Below the pieces are notes generated by a model. That model did not search any database and was not told the origin of the DNA. It saw nothing but the letters and a program-made list of their open reading frames with translations. Shown in pieces: positions 1-6,747 of a DNA stretch of 22,733 nt. Numbering within the stretch: the stretch's first letter is position 1; the number at the start of each line of letters is the position of its first letter. The DNA comes from Thermoplasmata archaeon (lineage in GTDB: Archaea; Thermoplasmatota; Thermoplasmata; Thermoplasmatales; Thermoplasmataceae). A program made the translations under genes and the position numbers. The stretch lies in assembly GCA_021797025.1 (NCBI GenBank), contig JAKAAK010000018.1, forward strand, positions 1 to 22,733, in the 5' to 3' direction.

Positions 1-173
1 ATGGTCTTTATCTGATTTTTATTTGGATATATTCTGAATCTATATGCGGTCTTATATTCCATGTATATCATTAGTTTGGAATGAATATTTATAAGCATTC
101 TCCCCTGATAGCCAGAAATTCATCCACATCATAAATTCAGTTGCTTTCTTTCCGGTATATTGATCTGTAAATT

Positions 174-190
174 TTAAAAAAATATATATG
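174..190 (+). promoter_or_regulatory. TATA-box promoter of the cupin gene
   Basis: An A/T run with the core atatata around 182-188 lies about 26 nt upstream of the ATG at 211. This is the spacing expected for an archaeal TATA box when transcription begins at or next to the start codon. No Shine-Dalgarno sequence is seen before the ATG, which fits a leaderless transcript. Position-based inference only. Confidence 0.5.
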
Positions 191-210
191 CCTCACCGCC
201 CTGTGTTTGC

Positions 211-567
211 ATGGCAGAGGCTAAGAAATTCAAATGGGATGATGTCCATAAGGAGAAATTATCAGACACGTTTTCAAGGCAGATGATTTATGGAGACCGC
301 ATAATGGTAGCACAGCTGGACATCAAGAAAGGTAGCGTTGTTCCTGAGCATTCTCACGAAAATGAACAGGTATCTTGGATAATGAAAGGTAAACTAAGGC
401 TAACCGTGGATGGACAAACTATTGATGTAGGTGCAGGTGAAATACTGATAATACCATCAAACACAAAGCACAGTGCTGTTGCACTTGAAGATACTCTAGA
501 TATTGATATTTTCAACCCCATAAGAACTGACTGGATCAACGGTAAAGATTCATACCTTAGAAAATAA
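211..567 (+). CDS. KdgF-like single-domain cupin protein
   Basis: A 118-residue protein made of one cupin beta-barrel. Motif 1 is seen as G41...H47-x-H49...Q53...G60 and motif 2 as G74-x-GE...IP...H87. The presumed metal-ligand set is His, His, Gln, His, as in the KdgF branch of cupins, where Gln replaces the usual Glu. The ending F-N-P-I-R-T-D also matches the F-x-P-x-R-x-D close of KdgF relatives. KdgF proteins act on unsaturated uronate products of pectin and alginate breakdown, but many archaeal homologues have no known substrate, and no sugar-acid genes lie nearby. The gene stands alone, with its own TATA box and a hairpin terminator after it. The ATG at 211 is the only sensible start; the ATG at 188 is out of frame. 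The cupin fold is near certain, the substrate unknown. Confidence 0.88.
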   Translation: MAEAKKFKWDDVHKEKLSDTFSRQMIYGDRIMVAQLDIKKGSVVPEHSHENEQVSWIMKGKLRLTVDGQTIDVGAGEILIIPSNTKHSAVALEDTLDIDIFNPIRTDWINGKDSYLRK

Positions 568-571
568 TTTG

Positions 572-604
572 ACTGTTCTTTTTATATTAACAGTAATTTT
601 TTGA
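572..604 (+). terminator. Hairpin plus T-tract after the cupin gene
   Basis: A six-base inverted repeat, actgtt (572-577) and aacagt (589-594), is separated by 11 nt and followed by a run of T at 597-602. It lies five nucleotides after the cupin stop codon, so it is a plausible transcription terminator. The stem is short and AT-rich, so confidence is moderate. Confidence 0.45.
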
Positions 605-808
605 TTTAAAAAATTGAAAAATATAGTATAAATCCTGTTATGGAACACACACGATGGAATCACCTTTATCGAATCTCATCGGAATCATAAATTACGAAAT
701 TCATATTAAAAATGCTATATTCGTATATTTTAAATAGTATATTGTGATTAACTGATAAGAACATCTTAGTATAGAAACAAACTTTAGATGTTAAAATTAA
801 TAATATAG

Positions 809-850
809 CAAACAAATATTTATTAATAATAAATTATTACTATTTGTTTG
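809..850 (+). promoter_or_regulatory. lysW promoter with flanking palindrome (possible operator)
   Basis: A perfect ten-base inverted repeat, caaacaaata (809-818) and tatttgtttg (841-850), encloses a 22-nt A/T core. The core holds a TATA-like tract (819-833) and a smaller inner repeat, taataa/ttatta. With archaeal spacing the transcript would start near 845-858, giving a short leader that carries the ribosome-binding site ggtga (866-870). A dimeric repressor bound to both arms would cover the TATA box and start site. Which regulator binds, if any, cannot be read from the sequence; Lrp-family LysM is a known candidate for such operons in other archaea. Confidence 0.5.
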
Positions 851-876
851 TAAAACATAATGAAAGGTGACAAAAA

Positions 877-1050
877 ATGGAAACAAAGTGTAAAATATGC
901 GGAGAGAAAATTAGTGTGCCTGACGACTCTATAGCCGGGGAACTTATAGAGTGTGGTTCGTGCGGAATGAGCTACGAAATAGCCTCTATCAAAGGAGATG
1001 TAGTGGAAATCAAACCTGCAGAGAACGTTGGCGAGGACTGGGGAGAATAA
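877..1050 (+). CDS. lysW: LysW, amino-group carrier protein for lysine biosynthesis
   Basis: A 57-residue acidic protein that acts as a soluble carrier. The alpha-amino group of 2-aminoadipate is linked to its C-terminal glutamate and later enzymes work on the bound substrate. Two cysteine pairs, C5-x-x-C8 near the N-terminus and C27-x-x-C30 in the middle, form the zinc ribbon. The C-terminus is the hallmark E-D-W-G-E. The ATG is preceded at six nucleotides by ggtga (866-870). It is the first gene of the lysWYZJXK operon, and lysY starts about one nucleotide after its stop. The length is typical of the family. The identification rests on the tail, the cysteines and the operon, which together leave little doubt. 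Confidence 0.97.
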   Translation: METKCKICGEKISVPDDSIAGELIECGSCGMSYEIASIKGDVVEIKPAENVGEDWGE

Positions 1051-1051
1051 G

Positions 1052-2098
1052 TTGTTGAAGGTCGGTATTGTTGGGGGATCAGGCTACGTAGGCGGGGAGC
1101 TTCTCAGGATTCTGGTCGGGCACAGCAATGTGGAAATAACATCTGTATCCTCTACCAGTCATGCAGGTGAAAAAATATCAAGAATTCATCCAGATCTTTA
1201 CGGATTCACGGATTTAAAATTTGAAGATATTTCTCCACTGGATATGGCCAGAAAGGTTGATTTAATATTCCTGGCACTTCCACACGGTACCTCCATAAAA
1301 TATGTTCCTGAACTGGTAGAGACAGGCGTTAAAATTATCGATATGAGCGCTGATTTCAGGCTAAAAAATTATAAACTTTATAAATACTGGTACGGTTATG
1401 AACACGGATATCCAGATTTAATCAAGAAATTTGTTTACGGAATGCCGGAACTTCACAGGGAAGAGATCAGGAACGCCAGATTTATAGCAACTCCCGGTTG
1501 CATTGCGTCTTCTTCAATTTACAGCATAGCCCCGTTTCTCTCACTGGATACAGCAAGTGACATTATAAACGTCGATGCCAAGGTGGGGTCATCTGGTTCC
1601 GGTTCCGGACTGGATGAATCCAAGGTATTTTCAGAAAGATTCGGTTCAGTAAGGGCATACAAACCCGCAGGCCACAGGCATACGCCGGAAATAGAACAGG
1701 AACTGGAATATACATCCGGTAAGAAGGTAAAAATTGCACTCTCAGCCCATTCTGTAAATATGGTAAGGGGAATTCTGACAACATCAAGCATATACGCAGA
1801 ACAGGACGAAATCTATCTGTGGGCACTCCTCAAAAAATTTTATGGAAACGAGAAATTTGTGAGGCTGATAATGGACCGGAAGAGCAATTATAAATATCCT
1901 GACCCCAAGACAGTGGTTGGTTCTAACTTCGTTGATATAGGCTTCGCCCTGGACAAATATGTTAAACGGATTGTTTCATTCGGTGCCATTGATAATCTTA
2001 TAAAAGGCGCTGCGGGAAATGCGGTTCAGTCAATGAATATAATGAATGGCTTTCCCGAATACGAGTCTTTGATGGCTCCATCATTATTCCCGGTGTGA
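1052..2098 (+). CDS. lysY: LysY, [LysW]-aminoadipate 6-phosphate reductase
   Basis: An ArgC-type NADPH-dependent reductase that turns LysW-bound aminoadipyl 6-phosphate into the semialdehyde. From the chosen start, the Rossmann motif G-G-S-G-Y-V-G lies at about residues 8-14, the catalytic cysteine in A-T-P-G-C at about residue 150, and the ArgC-type active-site histidine in A-G-H-R-H-T-P. The frame is open back to a TTG at 1028 inside lysW, but that would add eight unrelated residues. TTG at 1052 (or 1055) places the protein start directly before K-V-G-I-V-G-G and sits six to nine nucleotides after the gggag site at 1041-1045. LysZ follows three nucleotides after the stop. Length (348 residues) is normal. 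Function is secure; the exact start is less so. Confidence 0.94.
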   Translation: MLKVGIVGGSGYVGGELLRILVGHSNVEITSVSSTSHAGEKISRIHPDLYGFTDLKFEDISPLDMARKVDLIFLALPHGTSIKYVPELVETGVKIIDMSADFRLKNYKLYKYWYGYEHGYPDLIKKFVYGMPELHREEIRNARFIATPGCIASSSIYSIAPFLSLDTASDIINVDAKVGSSGSGSGLDESKVFSERFGSVRAYKPAGHRHTPEIEQELEYTSGKKVKIALSAHSVNMVRGILTTSSIYAEQDEIYLWALLKKFYGNEKFVRLIMDRKSNYKYPDPKTVVGSNFVDIGFALDKYVKRIVSFGAIDNLIKGAAGNAVQSMNIMNGFPEYESLMAPSLFPV

Positions 2099-2101
2099 AA
2101 T

Positions 2102-2866
2102 ATGAAAGTAATAAAAATCGGTGGAAGTATACTGGAAAAATTTCTGGAGAATGATAACCTGTATACTGTTATAGAAGAATTAAATGAGCCAGTCGCAATA
2201 GTACACGGTGGTGGTAATTATCTTGATAATCATGCAGATTCGTTCAATTATAGTCCTCAATTTGTCACCTCTCCTGAAGGAATACGGAGCAGATACACGG
2301 ACAAGGGCACGCTGGAAATATTTACCATGGTGATGAATCTCATTAACCAGAAAATAGTGCTCAATCTGAACAGGCATGGAATCAGGGCGGTAACACTTAA
2401 CGGCATTCTTAAGGCCAGAAGGAAGGAGAGGCTGATAATTTTGAATGAAAAGAATAGAAAAATGGCAATAGACGGCGGGTACACCGGAAGAGTAGAATAT
2501 TCCGATCCTGTTCCGGTTAGAAATTTAATGGATGCAGGATATATTCCGGTAATTTCTCCGGTGGCATTCGGTGGTGATAGCTGCCTGAATGTGGACGCAG
2601 ACAGAGCAGCGGCATACGTTGCCGGTTCCATACAGGCTGATACGCTGACATTTCTTACAAATGTCAATGGCCTTTACTATGAAGACAAAATCATAGAGAA
2701 AGCGGATACTGCTTACATAAAAAGTATTTTGAAATATATCGGAAATGGCATGGACAAGAAATTAATGGCATCGATTGAGGCGCTTGAAATGGGGGTAAAA
2801 CAGGTGACAATTTCCAGTCCTTTTCATAATCTGGAAAACGGCACGGTGATTTGTAATGAATTATGA
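2102..2866 (+). CDS. lysZ: LysZ, [LysW]-aminoadipate kinase
   Basis: An amino-acid kinase-family enzyme related to N-acetylglutamate kinase (ArgB). It phosphorylates the side-chain carboxylate of LysW-bound 2-aminoadipate using ATP. The N-terminal K-I-G-G-S phosphate loop (residues 5-9), the H-G-G-G substrate loop (35-38) and the L-N-V-D-A-D-R-A-A-A segment, a typical N-acetylglutamate-kinase signature, are all present. Its 254 residues fit the family. The ATG lies six nucleotides after a weak ggtg at 2092-2095. The 3' end overlaps the start of lysJ by 11 nt, which points to translational coupling. Confidence 0.95.
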   Translation: MKVIKIGGSILEKFLENDNLYTVIEELNEPVAIVHGGGNYLDNHADSFNYSPQFVTSPEGIRSRYTDKGTLEIFTMVMNLINQKIVLNLNRHGIRAVTLNGILKARRKERLIILNEKNRKMAIDGGYTGRVEYSDPVPVRNLMDAGYIPVISPVAFGGDSCLNVDADRAAAYVAGSIQADTLTFLTNVNGLYYEDKIIEKADTAYIKSILKYIGNGMDKKLMASIEALEMGVKQVTISSPFHNLENGTVICNEL

Positions 2867-4037
2867 AAATGAGCATATAGCAAACACATACCAGAGGTTG
2901 CCTGTAAATATCCAGAACGGCAGTGGTGCCATACTTCATGACATAAACGGAAAACGCTACATTGACATGATGGGTGGCTACGGTATCGCAATACTTGGAT
3001 ACGGCAATAAGGCTGTAAAGGAGGCAGTATGCAGGCAGTTTGATACCATATCAATAGCACATGCATCAGAGTACACTCCGGCAAGGGAAGAATTCATAAA
3101 AGACCTTACAGGCATTGTACCACCCGGACTGGATAAATTCTATCTGGGCAACATTGGCGCCGAGGCAATAGAAGCTGCAATTAAGGTTGTAATAAAGTCC
3201 TCAAAAAAACATAAAATAATTGCAATGACAAATTCATACCATGGAAAAACAGCTGGTGCGCTTTCAATCACATATTCAGAGAAATACAGGAAATCTTTTG
3301 GGCAGCTCCTCATGAAGGATGTGGAATTTATCAGGTACAATAACATGGAAGATCTGGATAAACTGGATAAAGATCCTGATATTGCAGCCGTTTTCTTCGA
3401 ACCCGTACAGGGGGAGGGAGGAATAAACATACCTTCTTATGACTATGTAAGGGAGTTAAGGAACAGAACAGAAAAAAACGACATAATACTTGTAGCAGAT
3501 GAAATCCAGTCCGGTCTTGGAAGAACCGGTAAGATGTGGGCTCATGAACATTTCAACATCAAACCGGATATTATAACCATAGGAAAGGGAATAGGAGGCG
3601 GAATGCCACTTTCCATAACAGCGGGAAAGCCGGAATTCATGGATACTCTATCAAAGGGAGAGCAGTCATCAACAACCGGGGGAAATCCACTAGCAATGGC
3701 CGCAGGCAGTGCTGTAATAAAACAGCTTGATGCATCCCTGATAATGGATGTTGAAAGGAAGGGAAATATTCTGAGAAACGAACTGAAATCAGGACTGCAG
3801 GATGCAAAATCTGTAAAGGAAATCCGGGGTCTGGGATTAATGGATGCAATAGAGCTGAAGACAAAATTCCTCCCAGTATTGATGGGCATGATCAATAAGG
3901 GAATTTTACCATTATACTCCGGAATCAATATAATTAGGATGCTTCCTCCATACGTAATATCTGATTCAGAATTAAAGGAGGCAGCAGGTATCATGTCAGA
4001 GGTAATCCTATCCCAGGGCACGGAGGTTATATCTTGA
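2856..4037 (+). CDS. lysJ: LysJ, [LysW]-aminoadipate semialdehyde aminotransferase
   Basis: A PLP-dependent class III (ArgD/ornithine-aminotransferase type) enzyme of 393 residues that transfers an amino group, normally from glutamate, to LysW-bound aminoadipate semialdehyde, giving LysW-lysine. The PLP-contacting aspartate is D215 in V-A-D-E-I-Q-S-G. The Schiff-base lysine is K244 in I-G-K-G-I-G-G-G. The cofactor-binding T-T-G-G-N-P lies near residue 273. The usual G-T-F-G-G-N-P is slightly changed (S-S-T-T-G-G-N-P), a minor deviation. The ATG at 2856 overlaps lysZ by 11 nt and the stop shares four bases with the lysX start, so it is tightly coupled within the operon. Confidence 0.95.
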   Translation: MNYENEHIANTYQRLPVNIQNGSGAILHDINGKRYIDMMGGYGIAILGYGNKAVKEAVCRQFDTISIAHASEYTPAREEFIKDLTGIVPPGLDKFYLGNIGAEAIEAAIKVVIKSSKKHKIIAMTNSYHGKTAGALSITYSEKYRKSFGQLLMKDVEFIRYNNMEDLDKLDKDPDIAAVFFEPVQGEGGINIPSYDYVRELRNRTEKNDIILVADEIQSGLGRTGKMWAHEHFNIKPDIITIGKGIGGGMPLSITAGKPEFMDTLSKGEQSSTTGGNPLAMAAGSAVIKQLDASLIMDVERKGNILRNELKSGLQDAKSVKEIRGLGLMDAIELKTKFLPVLMGMINKGILPLYSGINIIRMLPPYVISDSELKEAAGIMSEVILSQGTEVIS

Positions 4038-4882
4038 AAATTACAATGTTACTGGACATTATGCGCTGGGAGGAGAGGGCAATACTCAAGTCCCTGCAGG
4101 ATAAAAGTATCGATGTGCAGCTTCTCAATGTCAAGGAACTCAATCTTGACTTGCAGAAATTGAATTATGATTTCGGAGACATATCGATCCAGAGAAGCAC
4201 CGGTTATTACAGGAATATACATTCCACAGCATATGTGGAATTCACAGGAAACAGAATTCTGAATAATTTCAACGCAACCATTATAACCGGCAATAAAATG
4301 TTTACATCAAGCGTGCTCGCACAGCACGGCATAAGAATTCCTAAAACCTTTGTTTCATTTTCCAATCAAAAATTCCTGGAGTCGTTCAAATCTGATTTCA
4401 ATGGAAGGGCCGTAACCAAACCCGTTACAGGAAGCTGGGGAAGGATGATATCACTCCTGAACGATTACTATGCAGCCATGGATGTTTCAGAATACAAGGA
4501 ATACATGTACCCGATATACCAGGTAAATTACACACAGGAATACATTAACGATTTTAACAGGGATTTGAGGGTTTTCCTTGTAAATGACAGGGCAGTTGCG
4601 GGAATATACAGATACAGGTCCGGAGAGGATTGGCGGACAAACACTGCACTGGGTGGAAGAGCTGAGCCATTGAAAATTACTCCAGAAATAGAGGATATTG
4701 TGGAGAAGGTACACAAAGCGCTTGGTTCGGGCATCTATGGAATTGATATACTGGAATCTAAGGATGGTTATTTTGTCAATGAGGTAAACGGGAATACAGA
4801 ATTCAAGAATACAGTTCCAGTAACCGGTATAAATATACCTGACTATATAGCTGAATATCTCATATCAGAGGCTAAAAGATGA
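4034..4882 (+). CDS. lysX: LysX, alpha-aminoadipate--LysW ligase
   Basis: A 282-residue ATP-grasp ligase that joins the amino group of 2-aminoadipate to the C-terminal glutamate of LysW, the first committed step of this route. ATP-grasp features are the nucleotide-binding lysine in T-K-P-V-T-G-S-W-G-R (K129) and the metal-binding V-N-E-V-N-G-N-T-E-F-K-N (248-259). The N254-T255 pair matches the N-[T/A] motif reported for aminoadipate-specific LysX, as opposed to the G-F motif of glutamate-specific ArgX (family knowledge recalled, not searched). That favours lysine rather than arginine synthesis. The start is TTG at 4034, supported by ggaggt at 4022-4027 six nucleotides upstream and by the four-base overlap with the lysJ stop. 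LysK overlaps its stop by four bases. Confidence 0.94.
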   Translation: MKITMLLDIMRWEERAILKSLQDKSIDVQLLNVKELNLDLQKLNYDFGDISIQRSTGYYRNIHSTAYVEFTGNRILNNFNATIITGNKMFTSSVLAQHGIRIPKTFVSFSNQKFLESFKSDFNGRAVTKPVTGSWGRMISLLNDYYAAMDVSEYKEYMYPIYQVNYTQEYINDFNRDLRVFLVNDRAVAGIYRYRSGEDWRTNTALGGRAEPLKITPEIEDIVEKVHKALGSGIYGIDILESKDGYFVNEVNGNTEFKNTVPVTGINIPDYIAEYLISEAKR

Positions 4883-5952
4883 AGCCAGAGGATATGCTGC
4901 TGGAAATGCTGAATATATATTCACCCAGTGGAAAAGAAGGTGAAATAGCAAAACTCATAAGAGAATACATGATAGAACTGGATTTCCAGGACCCTGTAAT
5001 CGATGAACAGTTCAATGTCATATCAGTAAATGGAAATGGTACCCCATCCGTATTTATCTGCGGGCATGAGGATACAGTTCCGGGAATACTTCCTGTCAGG
5101 ATTGATGGAAACCTTATCTATGGAAGGGGTGCAGTGGATGCCAAATCATCACTTCTTGCACTGATTCTGGGTGCCAGAAAGGCCATTGATGAAGGTTTCA
5201 GGGGGAAATTGCTTATATCAGCAGCCTCCGGAGAGGAGAGTGACAGCAAGGGCATAAACAGCATTATGAGAGAATATAATGGTTATGATTATGCCATATT
5301 CGGCGAACCTGGCGGTGCCATGAATATAACAGCGGGGTACAAGGGCAGGATTCTATTAAAAATAGATAAAAGAACGGAAACACATCACGCCAGTTCAGCA
5401 TGGATGGAAACAAATGCAATAGATTCATTAATGGATCTGTGGCATTCAATAAGAACCAAATATGGAAACAACAGGGACTTCAACTCCGTTACTGCCGGGA
5501 TCACAAAATTTGCCGGTGGTGAATACGATAATATGACGCCAGAGCATGCTTCAATGTATATTGATATAAGATACCCCAAGGCTCGGTCGGAGGATGATTT
5601 AATTACCGGCATAAAATCTGACATGGAGAATATACTTTTAAATAATTATTCATATACGATTGAAAACCGGACGGAGCCCTATATATCAGATATAAAAAGC
5701 CCGCTTGTAAAATCTTTCAAGGAAGCAATAATTAAAAATAATATGTCCCCTAAACTTATATTCAAAAGTGGGTCTGGTGATATGAACACCCTTGGGAATC
5801 TCTGGCATATCCCTGCCATTACCTATGGCCCTGGAGACACAAGACTTTCCCACACACAGAATGAGGTTATAGATTTAAATGATTTTCACAGATCCGTCAA
5901 CGTGGTGGCAGATTCTCTTAAAATATTATCAGCACAAAATTCAAACAAATAA
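4879..5952 (+). CDS. lysK: LysK, [LysW]-lysine hydrolase (M20 family)
   Basis: A 357-residue zinc-dependent M20-type peptidase/deacylase that cuts finished lysine off LysW and frees the carrier for another round. The di-metal site is visible: H63 in G-H-E-D-T, D87 in G-A-V-D-A-K, the catalytic E119-E120 pair in S-G-E-E, E143 in F-G-E-P, and the last histidine H325 in L-S-H-T-Q-N-E. The ATG overlaps the lysX stop as ATGA. It is the last gene of the operon. A convergent minus-strand gene ends five nucleotides beyond its stop, so both transcripts must end in very little space. Confidence 0.94.
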   Translation: MKPEDMLLEMLNIYSPSGKEGEIAKLIREYMIELDFQDPVIDEQFNVISVNGNGTPSVFICGHEDTVPGILPVRIDGNLIYGRGAVDAKSSLLALILGARKAIDEGFRGKLLISAASGEESDSKGINSIMREYNGYDYAIFGEPGGAMNITAGYKGRILLKIDKRTETHHASSAWMETNAIDSLMDLWHSIRTKYGNNRDFNSVTAGITKFAGGEYDNMTPEHASMYIDIRYPKARSEDDLITGIKSDMENILLNNYSYTIENRTEPYISDIKSPLVKSFKEAIIKNNMSPKLIFKSGSGDMNTLGNLWHIPAITYGPGDTRLSHTQNEVIDLNDFHRSVNVVADSLKILSAQNSNK

Positions 5953-5957
5953 TATTA

Positions 5958-6707
5958 TCAAACGCGCCATAACAGGTCTTCGGCATTTTCGGTATCCCCC
6001 ATAATAATCCTGCATATTTGATAGGGCGAATATCTGTACATTGACCAGAAGGCACAGGATATATTATTATTGCATTTTTTAAACATAGCATATGCTATAT
6101 AAACGGCAAATTGATCTAAATACATGGAATTATTTCCATAGAGTTCATATGAAAGTGACCTTATTTTTCTGGCCCATGAGGCAGAGGGTTCAGCAGAGTT
6201 GATTATTTCTATGAACAGCCGTCTGCATGTATCCGCATCAATGCCCGTTTTTTCCACAGATTTTATGAAAAGTGAGGTGAAGTCAGTGTCCGGGGATAAT
6301 TTTTCATAGTACCTCACGGATATTTCAAACAATTCAGGAAAGGCTTTAACAATAGCCGGTGTGAGAACATTTGAGGCTGCCATGATTCTCCGCCGTTTGT
6401 ATGATATTCCACCGATGAATTTTGAGATTTTTTTGGTGCCGTGTTTATGCTTTCTGGAGTATAACATTCTTCCATACTCCTTTATTATTCCATAATAAAA
6501 GGAATCAATACTGTTCTCTTCATCAACCTGTGCTGCAAATCCATCCTGTATATTTTTGATGTAAAAACCTGTTGCAATGCAGCATCTTCTACCTGTTAGA
6601 AACTTGAAAAGTAAGGAAGAATTGTTAATGATTTCCTTTACATCCTTCCCTTTACCGTATATTTTACCTGATACCCCGGTTTTATCTGCTCTGGATGATG
6701 GAAGCAT
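5958..6707 (-). CDS. Hypothetical protein, unrecognised
   Basis: A 249-residue protein I cannot assign to a family. It looks soluble and mainly helical, with a basic stretch around residues 85-110 (R-K-H-K-H, K-R-R-R) and scattered cysteines (C42-C43 and a C-x6-C pair near residues 212-219). No signal peptide, membrane segment or catalytic motif stands out. It converges on lysK with a five-nucleotide gap. Its start lies 40 nt from the 3' end of the fused beta-oxidation gene, on the same strand, so it could be read through from that gene. Codon use and base composition resemble the neighbours, so it is probably a real gene, perhaps restricted to this archaeal order. The basic patch allows nucleic-acid binding as a guess only. 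Confidence 0.7.
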   Translation of the reverse strand: MLPSSRADKTGVSGKIYGKGKDVKEIINNSSLLFKFLTGRRCCIATGFYIKNIQDGFAAQVDEENSIDSFYYGIIKEYGRMLYSRKHKHGTKKISKFIGGISYKRRRIMAASNVLTPAIVKAFPELFEISVRYYEKLSPDTDFTSLFIKSVEKTGIDADTCRRLFIEIINSAEPSASWARKIRSLSYELYGNNSMYLDQFAVYIAYAMFKKCNNNISCAFWSMYRYSPYQICRIIMGDTENAEDLLWRV

Positions 6708-6747
6708 GTAACAGGCATTAAAATTATAATATTAATTATTGCCGGTT

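Larger units (their letters stand above)
568..876. other. 309-nt intergenic region between cupin and lysine operon
   Basis: No open reading frame or tRNA is seen. The left part holds the cupin terminator. The right part holds a long palindrome around a TATA-like core and a Shine-Dalgarno site for lysW. In the middle, tacgaa (693-698) and ttcgta (720-725) form a weak inverted repeat of uncertain meaning. The rest is plain AT-rich sequence. Confidence 0.6.

Noticed and set aside
3..74. Short open frame at the left edge as the tail of an upstream gene
   Set aside because: Only about 23 hydrophobic codons are visible and no conserved feature identifies it; this length occurs by chance in AT-rich DNA.
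693..725. tacgaa / ttcgta inverted repeat in the cupin-lysW gap
   Set aside because: Only six paired bases with a 21-nt spacer in AT-rich DNA and no promoter in register; chance is likely.
1028..1051. Upstream TTG start for lysY inside lysW
   Set aside because: It adds eight residues unlike the family and would need a large overlap with lysW; the TTG at 1052/1055 is next to a gggag site and starts right at the Rossmann strand.
3542..4021. 159-codon frame antisense to lysJ
   Set aside because: It lies wholly inside a well-supported gene on the other strand, and its translation has no domain likeness; a shadow of codon bias.
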